The notes beneath the pieces were generated by a model. It saw only the letters and a program-made list of their open reading frames with translations. It was not told the DNA's origin and did no database searches. Shown in pieces: positions 48,152-61,229 of a stretch of 64,000 nucleotides of DNA. How positions within the stretch are numbered: position 1 is the stretch's first letter; the number at the start of each line of letters is the position of its first letter. The translations under genes were made by a program, and so were the position numbers. Source of the stretch: Bacillus australimaris (GTDB lineage: Bacteria; Bacillota; Bacilli; Bacillales; Bacillaceae); contig NZ_LGYN01000023.1 in NCBI RefSeq assembly GCF_001307105.1, forward strand, positions 418,619 through 482,618, written 5' to 3'.

Positions 48152-50038
48152 CTATTCTGCTATCTTCGCAATACGGCCCTGCTCTAAATATACTAAAAGG
48201 ATAGAAATATCAGCAGGGTTAACGCCTGAAATACGAGAAGCCTGTGCAACAGAAAGCGGTCGGACTTCTTTCAGCTTTTGTTTCGCTTCAGTTGCAATCC
48301 CTTTAATGGCATCATAATCAATACGATCAGGAATCTTTTTGTTCTCCATCTTTTTCAGTTTTTCAACTTGCTGGAGTGACTTTTCAATATAACCTTCGTA
48401 TTTAATTTGAATCTCTACCTGCTCACACACATCAGAAGGAAGCGGTGTTTCAGAAGGTGCTAATTTCACAACAGATTCATAGTTCATTTCTGGACGCTTC
48501 ATCAAATCACTTGCACGAATGCCATCCTTCAACTCACTTCCACCAAGCGAACGAATAAATTCTTGTGTCTCAGCTGTAGGTTTAATGATGACAGAATATA
48601 AACGTTTTTTCTCTGCTTCAATGGCTTCTTTTTTCTGCTGATATGATTGGAATCTTTCTTCAGAAATTAATCCAATTTGATGGCCAAGTTCAGTTAATCT
48701 TAAGTCAGCATTGTCATGACGTAGAAGTAGACGATACTCAGCACGTGACGTCAAGAGACGATAAGGTTCATTTGTTCCTTTTGTGACAAGGTCATCGATG
48801 AGAACACCGATATATGCATCAGAGCGGCTTAAAATGACTTCTTCTTTACCTAATGCTTTTCTTCCTGCATTAATACCCGCCATAATCCCTTGACCTGCTG
48901 CTTCTTCATAGCCAGACGTGCCATTAATTTGACCTGCTGTATATAATCCAGAAATTTTCTTTGTCTCAAGTGTAGGCCACAACTGAGTAGGCACAATCGC
49001 ATCATACTCGATGGCATAACCCGCTCTCATCATTTGAACATTCTCGAGTCCCGGGATAGTTGAAAGCATACGCTGCTGTACATCCTCCGGAAGACTTGTC
49101 GACAAACCTTGAACATAAACTTCCTGTGTATTACGACCTTCTGGCTCTAAGAAAATTTGATGTCTCGGTTTGTCATTGAAACGAACTACTTTATCTTCAA
49201 TAGACGGGCAGTATCTAGGACCAGTTCCTTTAATCATACCTGAATACATTGGAGAACGGTGAAGATTTTCATCAATAATTTGATGAGTCTCTAAACTCGT
49301 GTAAGTTAACCAGCATGGCAGCTGGTCTGTGATATATTCAACCGTTTCATAGGAGAACGCCCGCGGGACATCATCTCCAGGCTGAATTTCTGTCTTGCTA
49401 TAATCAATCGAGTGGCTATTCACTCGAGGAGGTGTTCCTGTTTTAAAGCGAACCAAGTCGAATCCTAGCTCTGCTAAATGATCCGATAATTTAATTGAAG
49501 GCTGCTGGTTATTTGGACCGCTTGAATACGATAAGTCCCCTAAAATAATGCGGCCTTTTAGGAAAGTTCCTGTCGTTAATACAACAGATTTTGCACGATA
49601 GTTCGCCCCTGTTTGAGTAACGACACCTTTACATTCATCATCTTCTACAATTAAATGATCCACCATACCTTGCAGCATTGTTAGGTTCGGTTCATTTTCC
49701 ATCGTTTTTTTCATTTCATGCTGATATTGGAACTTATCTGCTTGCGCTCTTAACGCACGGACAGCAGGTCCTTTCCCCGTATTCAACATGCGCATTTGAA
49801 TATGCGTTTTATCTATATTTCGTGCCATTTCTCCGCCTAGAGCATCAATTTCTCTGACGACAATCCCTTTTGCGGGGCCGCCTACGGACGGATTACATGG
49901 CATAAAAGCAACCATATCGAGGTTGATAGTCAATACAAGTGTTTTGGCGCCCTGTCTTGCAGAAGCAAGAGCAGCCTCAACTCCAGCATGACCGGCACCC
50001 ACGACGATTACGTCATAATTGCCAGCTTCATAACCCAT
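48152..50038 (-). CDS. mnmG: tRNA uridine-34 carboxymethylaminomethyl modification enzyme MnmG
   Basis: A 628-residue FAD protein (GidA) that with MnmE adds the (carboxymethyl)aminomethyl group to U34 of tRNAs. FAD motif [17 protein letters not shown] at residue 12, [24 protein letters not shown] with the catalytic Cys segments, [15 protein letters not shown] and the C-terminal helical domain ending [12 protein letters not shown]. It lies between mnmE and rsmG. Confidence 0.98.
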   Translation of the reverse strand: MGYEAGNYDVIVVGAGHAGVEAALASARQGAKTLVLTINLDMVAFMPCNPSVGGPAKGIVVREIDALGGEMARNIDKTHIQMRMLNTGKGPAVRALRAQADKFQYQHEMKKTMENEPNLTMLQGMVDHLIVEDDECKGVVTQTGANYRAKSVVLTTGTFLKGRIILGDLSYSSGPNNQQPSIKLSDHLAELGFDLVRFKTGTPPRVNSHSIDYSKTEIQPGDDVPRAFSYETVEYITDQLPCWLTYTSLETHQIIDENLHRSPMYSGMIKGTGPRYCPSIEDKVVRFNDKPRHQIFLEPEGRNTQEVYVQGLSTSLPEDVQQRMLSTIPGLENVQMMRAGYAIEYDAIVPTQLWPTLETKKISGLYTAGQINGTSGYEEAAGQGIMAGINAGRKALGKEEVILSRSDAYIGVLIDDLVTKGTNEPYRLLTSRAEYRLLLRHDNADLRLTELGHQIGLISEERFQSYQQKKEAIEAEKKRLYSVIIKPTAETQEFIRSLGGSELKDGIRASDLMKRPEMNYESVVKLAPSETPLPSDVCEQVEIQIKYEGYIEKSLQQVEKLKKMENKKIPDRIDYDAIKGIATEAKQKLKEVRPLSVAQASRISGVNPADISILLVYLEQGRIAKIAE

Positions 50039-50055
50039 TTCTTATGTTCCTCCCT

Positions 50056-51435
50056 TTACTTTCCTAAACAGAATTGAGAGAATAACTGATCAATCAAGCT
50101 TTCATGAACAGCATCCCCAATAATTTCACCTAGCTGCTCCCAGCAGCGTGTTAAATCTATTTGAACAATGTCGATCGGTATATCCATTTCAATTCCTTCA
50201 AGAGCATCCTCAATTGATTGTTTTGCTGCTTGAAGGAGGGCAATATGCCTTGTGTTACTAACATACGTTAAATCTCCACTTTCAATTGAACCCGTGAAGA
50301 ATAGTGATTGAATCGCGATTTCAAGCTCATCAATCCCCTTTTCCTGTAATAATGACGTAGTCACCACTGGACGATCCTTCGCTAACTGCTTGACCTTTTC
50401 GATATCAAGCTTAGGCTCAAGATCTGTCTTATTCACGATCACGATGATATCCATGCCTGAGACAGCCTCAAAAAGTTTGATATCCTCTTCTGATAGTTCC
50501 TCGCTATAATTGAGCACAAGTAAAATCAGGTCAGCTTCTTTTAAGACCTGTCTCGACCGTTCAACTCCTATACGCTCAACAATGTCCTCAGTCTCACGTA
50601 TACCTGCAGTATCGACTAAACGAAGCGGTACACCTCTGACATTTACATATTCCTCAATGACATCTCTCGTTGTTCCAGGAATATCCGTCACAATCGCTTT
50701 TGTTTCCTGAACAAGACTATTCAGCAAGGAAGACTTCCCAACATTCGGTCTTCCGATAATGACAGTGGATAAGCCCTCGCGAAGTATTTTCCCCTGCTGA
50801 GAAGTCGTTAACAGCGATTCAATTTCCTTTTTAACTGATGTTGCCTTTTCAACTAAGACACGATGAGTCATTTCTTCAACATCGTCATACTCAGGATAAT
50901 CAATATTGACTTCAACATGGGCAAGTGTTTCCAAAATCTCGCCGCGAAGTCGTTTAATCAAACCGGAGAGGCGTCCCTCCATTTGAGTGATCGCTACATT
51001 CATCGCACGATCTGTCTTTGCGCGAATCAAGTCCATGACCGCTTCTGCTTGCGAAAGATCAATTCTTCCATTTAAGAAAGCACGTTTTGTAAACTCACCT
51101 GGCTCCGCTAATCTTGCTCCTTCTCTTAAAGCAAGCTGCAATACTTTATTAACCGTTACAATTCCGCCATGACAGTTGATCTCAATAACGTCTTCTCTCG
51201 TAAATGTTTTTGGCGCTCTTAATACTGACACCATGACCTCTTCTATTACTTGATCAGTGCTAGAATCCACAATATGACCATAATGAATCGTATGAGAGTC
51301 CACCGAGACAAGCTTTTTCTCCTTAGGCCCTTTATACATCCGATCAGCAATCTGTACCGCATCAGGCCCGCTTAAACGAATAATTGCAATTGCCCCTTCA
51401 CCCATCGGTGTAGAAATTGCTGCAATTGTATCCAT
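50056..51435 (-). CDS. mnmE: tRNA modification GTPase MnmE
   Basis: A 459-residue potassium-activated GTPase (ThdF/TrmE). The N-terminal formyl-THF-binding domain ([22 protein letters not shown]), helical domain, G domain ([12 protein letters not shown] near 226, [21 protein letters not shown]) and the conserved C-terminal FCLGK with the catalytic Cys are all present. AGAGGTG precedes the ATG. The upstream region holds three DnaA boxes. Confidence 0.98.
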   Translation of the reverse strand: MDTIAAISTPMGEGAIAIIRLSGPDAVQIADRMYKGPKEKKLVSVDSHTIHYGHIVDSSTDQVIEEVMVSVLRAPKTFTREDVIEINCHGGIVTVNKVLQLALREGARLAEPGEFTKRAFLNGRIDLSQAEAVMDLIRAKTDRAMNVAITQMEGRLSGLIKRLRGEILETLAHVEVNIDYPEYDDVEEMTHRVLVEKATSVKKEIESLLTTSQQGKILREGLSTVIIGRPNVGKSSLLNSLVQETKAIVTDIPGTTRDVIEEYVNVRGVPLRLVDTAGIRETEDIVERIGVERSRQVLKEADLILLVLNYSEELSEEDIKLFEAVSGMDIIVIVNKTDLEPKLDIEKVKQLAKDRPVVTTSLLQEKGIDELEIAIQSLFFTGSIESGDLTYVSNTRHIALLQAAKQSIEDALEGIEMDIPIDIVQIDLTRCWEQLGEIIGDAVHESLIDQLFSQFCLGK

Positions 51436-51575
51436 CGCTCATTCACCTCTTTCTCTACTTAATAGACAGTCTGTTATCTATTAAATGGACAATGTCCATC
51501 TCTATATCAAAAACGCTTAATCCAAAATTTAAAGATACCATAAATGAAAGCGAAGTGAAAGTATCCTATATACAA

Positions 51576-51633
51576 TTATCCACAGCTTCACATCTTATCT
51601 ATTTTAACATTTAACTTATCCACATGTGAATAA
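51576..51633. promoter_or_regulatory. DnaA-box cluster upstream of mnmE
   Basis: Two TTATCCACA boxes (51576-51584, 51616-51624) and an inverted TTATTCACA (51625-51633) in the 400-bp gap between jag and mnmE. All three match the DnaA consensus TTATNCACA. The rest of this gap (51436-51792) has no gene. It may give DnaA control of mnmE-mnmG or take part in origin function. Confidence 0.8.
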
Positions 51634-51792
51634 CGAGGTTCTCAACTTGTCTTCACATCTTACACCTAAATCCAATAAATTTAAACGCCTTTATCCCTTT
51701 ACTCACTTGCAAAAATGGCGTTTTTCAATCAAAACACACACTCACTTTTTAGAAATAAAGTATGAATCTCTATAAAAAGGTAATTTTTCAAT

Positions 51793-51833
51793 AAAAAAAG
51801 GCTAAAATCCAGCTTTGCTGAATCTTAGCCTTT
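51793..51833 (-). terminator. Terminator of spoIIIJ-jag
   Basis: On minus, AAAGGCTAA pairs with TTAGCCTTT around an inner CAGC/GCTG step, then seven T. Confidence 0.88.
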
Positions 51834-51836
51834 CTG

Positions 51837-52460
51837 CTATTTTTTATACAGCACCACTACATGACGTTTGCTGCCTGTATCTTCCGATGCTGTTGCAATT
51901 TCTTTAGAAAATGCAGCAATCGCATCATGAACAATTTTCCGTTCATTCGAAGGCATAGGTTCTAAATGAACCTTTCTCTTCGTTTTTAAAACACGATTTG
52001 CTGTCTTAATGGCATATTGTTCAAGTGCTTCTTGTCGTTTCTTCCTGTAATCTCCAATATCAATTGTTATATGATGATACTGATCAGAATAACGATTAAA
52101 CACTAGCTGTACCAACGTTTCTAAAGAGTACAATGTTTGTCCTCTTTTTCCAATCATTAATGATGTTTTATCTCCATCAATGTGGAAAGAAATCTTTTTC
52201 GGCTCCTGTTTGGAAATAATTTTTGCTTTAGGATCAATGGATTTAACAATTTTATCTAAATACTGTGTAGCTAATTTGAGAGCATTTCTCTTTTCTACTA
52301 ACTTGACGACAGCTTTCCTTTTACCAAAAAATCCCAAAAACCCTTTATTTCCTTCATCTACTATTGTGATGTCTACTTCTTCTTGTAGTAGATGAATTTG
52401 TTTAAGTCCGGAATCTACTGCTTCTTCGATTGTGCGACCGACAGCAGTTATTTCCTTCAT
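51837..52460 (-). CDS. jag: Jag/KhpB RNA-binding protein
   Basis: A 207-residue SpoIIIJ-associated protein. Jag-N domain ([20 protein letters not shown]), KH domain ([19 protein letters not shown] near 105) and R3H domain ([17 protein letters not shown] near 170). It binds RNA and with YidC-type insertases is linked to envelope growth. Its ATG overlaps the spoIIIJ stop (ATGA). Confidence 0.95.
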   Translation of the reverse strand: MKEITAVGRTIEEAVDSGLKQIHLLQEEVDITIVDEGNKGFLGFFGKRKAVVKLVEKRNALKLATQYLDKIVKSIDPKAKIISKQEPKKISFHIDGDKTSLMIGKRGQTLYSLETLVQLVFNRYSDQYHHITIDIGDYRKKRQEALEQYAIKTANRVLKTKRKVHLEPMPSNERKIVHDAIAAFSKEIATASEDTGSKRHVVVLYKK

Positions 52461-53233
52461 TTTTTATTCCCGCCAGCTTTTTCTTTTGTATCAACTTTTA
52501 CTTGAGGTGTTTTAATCACCAATGTTTGAATGATCATGAAAATATTACCTACAACCCAGTACAGTGAAAGTGCTGCTGGGAAACTAATTGCAAATACAAT
52601 GATCATTATCGGCATCACCCATAGCATGATAGCCATTTGAGGGTTGTCCGAAGGATTTCCAGCCATCATCAGCTTTTGCTGAATGAAAGTCGCTACACCC
52701 GCAATAATCGGTAATAGGAACAATGGATCTGGGCTACCTAAATCAAACCATAAGAATGTATGCTTTTTAATTTCTGCTGTTCTCATAATTGCATGATAGA
52801 AACCAATAAGGATTGGCATCTGAATTAAAATTGGGAAACATCCTGCTAATGGATTGACACCATTTTTTTGAAAAAGGGCCATTGTTTCCTGTTGAAGCTG
52901 CTGCTGTGTTTTTTGATCTTTAGAGCTATATTTTTCACGAAGCTTTTTCAATTCAGGCTGCAATGCTTGCATCGCTTTTGTACTTCTTAACTGCTTAATC
53001 ATTAATGGTAAAATAAGCAAACGAATTAACAGTGTCACAATAATAATCGCTACACCATAGTTTTCACCAGTTAAGTTTGCCATGTACGTAATTAATTGAG
53101 ATAGCGGGTAAACAATATAAGAATTCCAGAATCCCTTACTATCTGATGTAATTGGTTCATTGATCTGTGTACATCCTGCCAATAGAACCAATACGCCAAT
53201 CAAGCTAAATATTAGTAATAATCGCCTTTTCAA
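52457..53233 (-). CDS. spoIIIJ: Membrane protein insertase SpoIIIJ (YidC1)
   Basis: A 258-residue Oxa1/YidC insertase: lipoprotein signal ending LLAGC, five membrane segments, the positively charged groove ([20 protein letters not shown]), a cytoplasmic coiled coil ([19 protein letters not shown]), [19 protein letters not shown] and [13 protein letters not shown]. It is essential with YqjG and needed for SigG activity in sporulation. The start is TTG 53233 with GGGAGG 7 nt upstream; a TTG one codon earlier is possible. Confidence 0.96.
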   Translation of the reverse strand: MKRRLLLIFSLIGVLVLLAGCTQINEPITSDSKGFWNSYIVYPLSQLITYMANLTGENYGVAIIIVTLLIRLLILPLMIKQLRSTKAMQALQPELKKLREKYSSKDQKTQQQLQQETMALFQKNGVNPLAGCFPILIQMPILIGFYHAIMRTAEIKKHTFLWFDLGSPDPLFLLPIIAGVATFIQQKLMMAGNPSDNPQMAIMLWVMPIMIIVFAISFPAALSLYWVVGNIFMIIQTLVIKTPQVKVDTKEKAGGNKK

Positions 53234-53397
53234 CAAGATTCCTCCCATTACTTCAAACTTTATTTAAGTTGGAATTGATTACGAAAGTGACTCACCTAAT
53301 CAGTATGGTAACATTTTTTCTTTATAAAGTGGCGGTTTCATTTTAATTCACTAGATGAAGGAAGCGCTTTTAAAAATTGATTCAACGAAAGTTTCTA

Positions 53398-53757
53398 TTA
53401 CGAAGACTTTTTCGGTTGTTGTTGATAAACAGCGGATTTTCTAAATAAATGTTGGAGAGACTTCTTTGTTTCTTCAAAGGTCAATTCACTCGCTGGTTTT
53501 CGTGCAATGACAATGTAGTCTTTTTCTTGCTTTAACTTATGACCTTCCTCTAAAAACACCTGGCGGATCAGTCGTTTAATTCGATTTCTCATCACTGCAT
53601 TACCAATCTTCTTACTGACAGACAATCCTAAACGCAGTTCATGTTGATCTGGTTGATCCAGCTGGTAAATAACGAATTGGCGATTTGCCATCGATTGACC
53701 TTTTTTGAACACTTTTTGAAACTCTTCATTTTTTTTTAGCCTGTTTCGCTTCTTCAT
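53398..53757 (-). CDS. rnpA: Ribonuclease P protein component
   Basis: A 119-residue basic protein that helps the RNase P RNA cut tRNA 5' leaders. Family core [26 protein letters not shown] (RNR motif) and [25 protein letters not shown] 53757 has GGAGTG 9 nt upstream; a GTG four codons earlier is close to that site. A hairpin separates it from rpmH. Confidence 0.95.
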   Translation of the reverse strand: MKKRNRLKKNEEFQKVFKKGQSMANRQFVIYQLDQPDQHELRLGLSVSKKIGNAVMRNRIKRLIRQVFLEEGHKLKQEKDYIVIARKPASELTFEETKKSLQHLFRKSAVYQQQPKKSS

Positions 53758-53804
53758 GTCTTCTTCCACTCCGATAAAAACTGACAGTTCATTTACGATT
53801 TTAT

Positions 53805-53835
53805 GTAAAAAAGACCACTGACATTATTCAGTGGC

Positions 53836-53836
<1 letters not shown>
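53805..53836 (-). terminator. Terminator/attenuator between rpmH and rnpA
   Basis: On minus, GGCCACTGA pairs with TCAGTGGTC (loop ATAATG), followed by six T, right after the rpmH stop. It would let rpmH be made in excess over rnpA. Confidence 0.85.
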
Positions 53837-53970
<134 letters not shown>

Positions 53971-54172
53971 TTATGACACCTCCCTGAGGAATAGCTGTTT
54001 AAGACAGTCTAACTCATTATATTTGTGTAACCTATCAATTGTCAATATCAATGATAAAACTCTTATTATCAACCTTATAAGCATAACATAAGTTATCAAA
54101 CGAAGAAACCTTCTTTTTCAGTTTCCAGCATTTTATTCTTTTTTCCCTCCTAAAAGACCTTCAAAACTAGGG

Positions 54173-54436
54173 TGTGGATAGTTTTCCGGCATATTTAGAC
54201 TATCCACATCCATTATCGACATTTTTTTCACACAAATAACTGATGTGGATAATTATTTTTCAACAGGATGTAAAGTGTGTGGATAAGTTTGTGACACCCA
54301 TTGCGCCATCTTGTTTATTTTGATATTATATTTGTGTTTTAACTCTTAATTACTTATCTGGCCTATTTATATTATCCACAATTTGTGGATAACCTGTGGA
54401 AAGTTATTACACAGCTTGTTGAATTGTTTATCCACA
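54173..54436. other. oriC: oriC, DnaA-box cluster upstream of dnaA
   Basis: Seven boxes close to TTATCCACA: 54173-54181 (inverted, CTATCCACA), 54200-54208 (CTATCCACA), 54244-54252 and 54278-54286 (both inverted TTATCCACA), 54372-54380, 54384-54392 (inverted) and 54428-54436. This is the upstream half of the bipartite origin and also the site of dnaA self-repression. The gap 53971-54590 holds no gene. Confidence 0.95.
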
Positions 54437-54447
54437 GCTTGTGTAAT

Positions 54448-54476
54448 TTGTCGAAAAGACGTTTTTCTACTATATT
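54448..54476 (+). promoter_or_regulatory. Likely dnaA promoter
   Basis: TTGTCG (54448-54453), 17 nt, TATATT (54471-54476), next to the last DnaA box, so DnaA bound there could repress its own gene. Confidence 0.65.
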
Positions 54477-54590
54477 AATTGTTTTCAACAATGTATGTGC
54501 ACGAATGGTGATGACCATTTGCTCTTTTTCGTGTTCTATAACAGTTTGATACTGGTCATTTTAAAAAGAAAAGGAGGGGGGAGAAGCCTT

Positions 54591-55931
54591 ATGGAAAATA
54601 TTTTGGATCTGTGGAATAAAGCACTTCAAAAAATAGAGACAAAATTGAGCAAACCCAGTTTTGAGACATGGATGAAATCCACAAAAGCCCATTCTCTTCA
54701 GGGAGATACGCTTACAATTACGGCACCTAATGAATTTGCTAGAGACTGGCTGGAGTCAAGATATCTTCACTTAATTGCTGATACCATCTATGAACTGACA
54801 GGTGAAGAGCTCAGCATTAAATTTATTATTCCTCAAAATCAGGACGAAGAGGAAGCTATGCCTAAGTCTCCAATTAAAAAAATGTCTAAAGAAGAGCCCG
54901 TTGACATTCCACAAAATATGCTGAATCCAAAATATACATTTGATACTTTTGTTATTGGTTCAGGCAACCGTTTTGCTCATGCCGCTTCACTTGCAGTTGC
55001 AGAAGCACCAGCAAAAGCATATAACCCGCTTTTTATTTATGGGGGCGTTGGTTTAGGAAAGACTCACTTGATGCATGCGATTGGTCATTATGTAATTGAC
55101 CATAATCCATCAGCCAAAGTAGTCTATCTATCATCTGAAAAATTTACAAATGAATTTATCAACTCAATCCGAGATAACAAGGCTGTCGACTTCCGTAATC
55201 GATATCGGAATGTAGATGTGCTTTTGATAGATGATATTCAATTTTTAGCAGGAAAAGAACAAACACAAGAAGAGTTTTTCCATACATTCAACACACTTCA
55301 CGAAGAAAGTAAGCAAATCGTCATTTCTAGTGACCGCCCGCCAAAAGAAATTCCGACACTTGAAGACAGATTACGCTCTCGATTCGAATGGGGCTTAATC
55401 ACAGATATTACCCCGCCAGATCTAGAAACGCGTATTGCCATTTTGCGAAAAAAAGCAAAAGCAGAAGGCCTAGACATTCCGAATGAAGTCATGCTGTACA
55501 TTGCCAATCAAATCGACAGCAACATTCGTGAGCTGGAGGGTGCTTTAATTCGTGTCGTTGCTTACTCATCTTTAATTAATAAAGACATCAATGCAGATCT
55601 AGCAGCTGAGGCGCTAAAAGACATCATTCCTTCATCGAAGCCAAGAGTCATTACAATTAAAGATATTCAAAGAATTGTAGGGCAGCAATTTAATATTCGA
55701 TTAGAAGATTTCAAAGCGAAGAAACGTACGAAGTCAGTTGCTTATCCAAGACAAATTGCTATGTACCTCTCTAGAGAAATGACCGATTCCTCTCTGCCTA
55801 AAATAGGAGAAGAATTTGGCGGTCGTGATCATACGACTGTCATTCATGCTCATGAGAAGATTTCGAAATTAATCGTTGAAGATGAACAGCTTCAGCAGCA
55901 TGTCAAAGAAATTAAAGAACAATTAAAATAG
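54591..55931 (+). CDS. dnaA: Chromosomal replication initiator DnaA
   Basis: A 446-residue AAA+ initiator. Domain I (1-80, [20 protein letters not shown]), short linker, AAA+ domain ([57 protein letters not shown]) and domain IV that reads DnaA boxes ([36 protein letters not shown]). ATG 54591 has AAAGGAGGGGGG in front; the long upstream in-frame extension is not coding. Confidence 0.98.
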   Translation: MENILDLWNKALQKIETKLSKPSFETWMKSTKAHSLQGDTLTITAPNEFARDWLESRYLHLIADTIYELTGEELSIKFIIPQNQDEEEAMPKSPIKKMSKEEPVDIPQNMLNPKYTFDTFVIGSGNRFAHAASLAVAEAPAKAYNPLFIYGGVGLGKTHLMHAIGHYVIDHNPSAKVVYLSSEKFTNEFINSIRDNKAVDFRNRYRNVDVLLIDDIQFLAGKEQTQEEFFHTFNTLHEESKQIVISSDRPPKEIPTLEDRLRSRFEWGLITDITPPDLETRIAILRKKAKAEGLDIPNEVMLYIANQIDSNIRELEGALIRVVAYSSLINKDINADLAAEALKDIIPSSKPRVITIKDIQRIVGQQFNIRLEDFKAKKRTKSVAYPRQIAMYLSREMTDSSLPKIGEEFGGRDHTTVIHAHEKISKLIVEDEQLQQHVKEIKEQLK

Positions 55932-55959
55932 CCAAGCTGATATAATAAGTACGGGAAAA

Positions 55960-56100
55960 TGTGAATAACTTGAGCATAGTCATACACAGTCTGTCCACAT
56001 GTGGATAGGCTGTCTTTCCTTTCTTTTCACTGACTTATCCACATATTCACAAGCCCTACTATTACTTCTACGATTTTTATTAATAAAATATATATACATG
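55960..56100. other. oriC: oriC, dnaA-dnaN intergenic part with unwinding element
   Basis: DnaA boxes at 55960-55968 (inverted TTATTCACA), 55991-55999 (CTGTCCACA, weak), 56000-56008 (inverted CTATCCACA), 56035-56043 (TTATCCACA) and 56043-56051 (ATATTCACA). Then a short GC-rich step and an ACTATTACTTCTACGATT stretch that fits the DnaA-trio pattern, running into AT-only DNA (to about 56100). This is the expected place of strand opening. Confidence 0.88.
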
Positions 56101-56127
56101 TCATTAAGAAAATTTAGGAGGACCACT

Positions 56128-57264
56128 ATGAAATTCACGATTCAAAAAGATCGTCTTGTTGAAAGTGTCCAAGATGTATTAAAGGCCGTATCCTCTAGAA
56201 CAACGATTCCTATTTTGACAGGGATTAAAATTGTTGCATCTGATGAAGGGGTTTCTTTAACAGGGAGCGATTCTGATATCTCAATTGAATCTTTTATTCC
56301 TCAAAGAGATGGAGATTTAGAGGTTATCACGATCGATCGTCCAGGAAGTATTGTTCTTCAGGCCCGCTTCTTTAGTGAAATTGTGAAGAAGTTGCCAATG
56401 GCTACTGTCGAAATCGAAGTAGAACAAAATCACCTGACCATCATCCGCTCTGGTTCAGCCGAATTTAACTTAAACGGATTAGACGCTGAAGAATATCCGC
56501 ATCTTCCACAAATTGAAGAGCATCATGCATTTCAAATTCCAACAGACCTGCTGAAAAACTTGATTCGTCAAACTGTTTTTGCGGTGTCCACCTCAGAAAC
56601 ACGACCTATCTTGACAGGTGTAAACTGGAAAGTGGAAAACGGTGAATTAATATGCACAGCGACGGATAGCCATCGTCTTGCTTTAAGAAAAGCGAAGTTA
56701 GATATTAACGAGGAAAGCTCGTATAATGTCGTGATTCCAGGGAAAAGTTTAACAGAGCTAAGTAAAATTCTTGATGATGGACAAGATCTTGTCAGCATCG
56801 TTATTACAGAAACGCAAGTTCTTTTTAAAGCACAAAACGTACTTTTCTTCTCAAGATTGCTGGATGGTAATTATCCAGATACAGCTCGGCTGATTCCTCA
56901 AGAAAGTAAAACAGATGTCGTGGTTAACACGAAAGAGTTCCTTCAAGCCATTGATCGTGCATCACTTCTGGCAAGAGAAGGACGTAACAATGTCGTCAAG
57001 CTGTCTGCTGATCCTGAACAAAGCCTTGAAATCTCTTCTAATTCACCTGAGATCGGGAAAGTGGTGGAGACGGTTCAAGCAGATAACATTAAAGGGGAGG
57101 ATCTCAAAATCTCCTTCAGTCCCAAATATATGCTGGATGCGTTAAAAGTATTAGAGGGAACAGATATTCATGTAAGCTTCACTGGTGCGATGAGACCGTT
57201 CCTGTTGCGTACACCGAATGATGATTCTATCTTGCAATTGATTCTTCCGGTAAGAACGTATTAA
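56128..57264 (+). CDS. dnaN: DNA polymerase III beta subunit (sliding clamp)
   Basis: A 378-residue ring-forming clamp in three similar domains (MKFTIQKDRLVESVQDVLKA; RQTVFAVSTSETRPILTGVN; YMLDALKVLEGTDIHVSF), ending LQLILPVRTY, the peptide-binding groove end. ATG 56128 has TTAGGAGG in front; the 43-codon extension upstream is origin DNA. Confidence 0.98.
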   Translation: MKFTIQKDRLVESVQDVLKAVSSRTTIPILTGIKIVASDEGVSLTGSDSDISIESFIPQRDGDLEVITIDRPGSIVLQARFFSEIVKKLPMATVEIEVEQNHLTIIRSGSAEFNLNGLDAEEYPHLPQIEEHHAFQIPTDLLKNLIRQTVFAVSTSETRPILTGVNWKVENGELICTATDSHRLALRKAKLDINEESSYNVVIPGKSLTELSKILDDGQDLVSIVITETQVLFKAQNVLFFSRLLDGNYPDTARLIPQESKTDVVVNTKEFLQAIDRASLLAREGRNNVVKLSADPEQSLEISSNSPEIGKVVETVQADNIKGEDLKISFSPKYMLDALKVLEGTDIHVSFTGAMRPFLLRTPNDDSILQLILPVRTY

Positions 57265-57278
57265 TTCAATCCTAAAAT

Positions 57279-57310
57279 AGCTGCTGTGTGAGTGCACAGT
57301 AGCTTTTCTT
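57279..57310 (+). terminator. Terminator after dnaN
   Basis: AGCTGCTGTG pairs with CACAGTAGCT (one mismatch, 6-nt loop), followed by TTTCTT. Confidence 0.7.
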
Positions 57311-57415
57311 CTCATTAGCCATGCTTTCTTTCATCCCAGTTCGCTTTCCCCCTTTCCTTCTTGTCTTGTTTTTTAGTACAATTAGATATTAGTGATATTG
57401 AAAGAGGTCGATACA

Positions 57416-57631
57416 ATGCCTAATCTTATAACCATTGAAACAGAAATGATTACATTAGGGCAGTTTTTGAAATTAGCCGAAGTCATCCAATCTGGCGGAA
57501 TGGCGAAATGGTTTTTAAGTGAACATGAGGTGTTCATTAATCAAGAGCCAGATAATAGACGGGGACGCAAACTATACCCAGGAGATGTTGTCGAGATAGA
57601 AGGTTACGGCGCATTTCAAGTTGTGAATTAG
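57416..57631 (+). CDS. rlbA: S4-like RNA-binding protein RlbA/YaaA
   Basis: A 71-residue S4-domain protein (EMITLGQFLKLAEVIQSGGMAKWFL, NQEPDNRRGRKLYPGDVVEI). It is found between dnaN and recF across Bacilli; linked to ribosome assembly. ATG 57416 has AAAGAGGT in front. Confidence 0.95.
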   Translation: MPNLITIETEMITLGQFLKLAEVIQSGGMAKWFLSEHEVFINQEPDNRRGRKLYPGDVVEIEGYGAFQVVN

Positions 57632-57647
57632 AAACGGGTGACAATAC

Positions 57648-58760
57648 ATGTACATTCAAAGTCTGGCGTTAACTTCATACCGAAACTATGAACACACCGA
57701 GCTTCAATTCGACAATAAGGTGAATGTCATGATCGGTGAGAATGCCCAAGGGAAAACAAACTTGATGGAAGCGATCTATGTATTGTCGATGGCAAAGTCT
57801 CATCGTACGTCAAATGATAAAGAACTTATCCGATGGGACCAAGACTATGCTAAAATAGAAGGTAGAGTCATTAAAAAAAATGGTCCACTCCCCATGCAGC
57901 TCGTGATCTCAAAAAAAGGGAAGAAGGGCAAGGTCAATCATATTGAACAACAGAAGCTCAGTCATTATGTTGGTGCGTTAAACACCATCATGTTTGCACC
58001 AGAGGACTTAAGTCTTGTGAAGGGCAGCCCGCAGATCCGCAGAAGATTCCTCGATATGGAGATTGGACAGGTTTCTGCTGTCTACTTGCATGATTTATCG
58101 CTCTATCAAAAAATCCTTTCTCAGCGGAATCATTACTTGAAACAATTGCAGACAAGAAAGCAAACGGATCAAGCGATGCTGGAGATTTTAACAGAGCAGT
58201 TGATTGATGTGGCAGCGAAAGTTGTCAAAAGACGACTGACTTTTACGAAACAGCTCGAAAAATGGGCGCAGCCGTTGCATTTTGGGATCTCTAGAGAGCT
58301 AGAAACTCTCACGCTCCAATACCAGACGGCAATAGAGGTATCAGAAGCGTCAGACTTGTCGAAAATAAAGAATAGCTATGAAGAATCGTTTCAGAAACTA
58401 AGAGACAGAGAAATAGACCGAGGGGTGACACTGTGGGGACCTCACAGAGATGATCTGCTTTTCTTTGTGAATGGTCGGGATGTTCAGACATATGGCTCTC
58501 AAGGACAGCAAAGAACAACAGCTCTTTCACTAAAGCTGGCAGAAATTGATCTGATCCATGAAGAAATCGGAGAATATCCTATTCTTCTTCTCGATGATGT
58601 TTTATCTGAACTTGATGATTACAGACAGTCTCATTTGCTCCATACCATTCAGGGACGTGTACAGACCTTCGTCACCACAACAAGTGTTGAAGGCATCGAC
58701 CACGCTACCTTGAAAGAAGCGGAAATTTTCAGAGTAGCCAGTGGAAAAGTAATTGACTGA
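57648..58760 (+). CDS. recF: DNA replication and repair protein RecF
   Basis: A 370-residue SMC-like ATPase that helps RecA load at gaps. Walker [16 protein letters not shown] at residue 30, [16 protein letters not shown], signature [19 protein letters not shown] and Walker [12 protein letters not shown]. It follows rlbA by 16 nt. Confidence 0.97.
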   Translation: MYIQSLALTSYRNYEHTELQFDNKVNVMIGENAQGKTNLMEAIYVLSMAKSHRTSNDKELIRWDQDYAKIEGRVIKKNGPLPMQLVISKKGKKGKVNHIEQQKLSHYVGALNTIMFAPEDLSLVKGSPQIRRRFLDMEIGQVSAVYLHDLSLYQKILSQRNHYLKQLQTRKQTDQAMLEILTEQLIDVAAKVVKRRLTFTKQLEKWAQPLHFGISRELETLTLQYQTAIEVSEASDLSKIKNSYEESFQKLRDREIDRGVTLWGPHRDDLLFFVNGRDVQTYGSQGQQRTTALSLKLAEIDLIHEEIGEYPILLLDDVLSELDDYRQSHLLHTIQGRVQTFVTTTSVEGIDHATLKEAEIFRVASGKVID

Positions 58761-58777
58761 TAAATGAGGTGTGAGTC

Positions 58778-59023
58778 TTGTATATTCATTTAGGTGATGA
58801 TTGTGTTGTTTCTACACGAGAGATTGTCGCAATTGTTGATTACAAAATGAGGTCATCTTCTGTTGTAGAAGAGTTTCTTCAAAAACAAGAGAAACAAATC
58901 ATTTCGTTATCACAAGGGACACCCAAATCCATCGTCGTCACAACTGAATCTGTTTATTACTCTCCTCTTTCCTCAAGCACGCTCAAAAAACGTGCTTCAT
59001 TTGTGATTGAAATTGAAGTCTAA
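58778..59023 (+). CDS. remB: Extracellular matrix regulator RemB
   Basis: An 81-residue DUF370 protein (YaaB): MYIHLGDDCVVSTREIVAIVDY. In B. subtilis RemB with RemA affects matrix genes. It starts with TTG after GAGGTG and lies between recF and gyrB. Confidence 0.94.
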   Translation: MYIHLGDDCVVSTREIVAIVDYKMRSSSVVEEFLQKQEKQIISLSQGTPKSIVVTTESVYYSPLSSSTLKKRASFVIEIEV

Positions 59024-59068
59024 AAGCTCAATTCATATAAATATATCGTTTAAGAAAAGTGTAGGTGA

Positions 59069-60997
<1,929 letters not shown>

Positions 60998-61013
60998 ATA
61001 GCTCCCTCCTGAG

Positions 61014-61050
61014 AACAACCTTATTTCTTGTTTGGAATAAGGTTGTTTTT
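61014..61050 (+). terminator. Terminator of gyrB
   Basis: AACAACCTTATT pairs with AATAAGGTTGTT (10-nt loop), followed by TTT. Confidence 0.88.
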
Positions 61051-61097
61051 CAAGAAATAGGCGTGTGAAACGAATGTCCTGGTTTTCCGTGTTTTCG

Positions 61098-61127
61098 TTG
61101 ATTTTCTAGTAAATTAATGTGTATAAA
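61098..61127 (+). promoter_or_regulatory. Possible gyrA promoter
   Basis: TTGATT (61098-61103), 18 nt, TATAAA (61122-61127). A TATAAT at 61142-61147 lacks a clear -35 and may be a second start. Confidence 0.5.
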
Positions 61128-61229
61128 GCCGAGATTATTGATATAATGGAGAATAGTCTTGTGAAGATAAATACATATTTTACTCCCACATAATTTATTT
61201 CATGTGATACGTAAAGGGAGGTTCTTATA

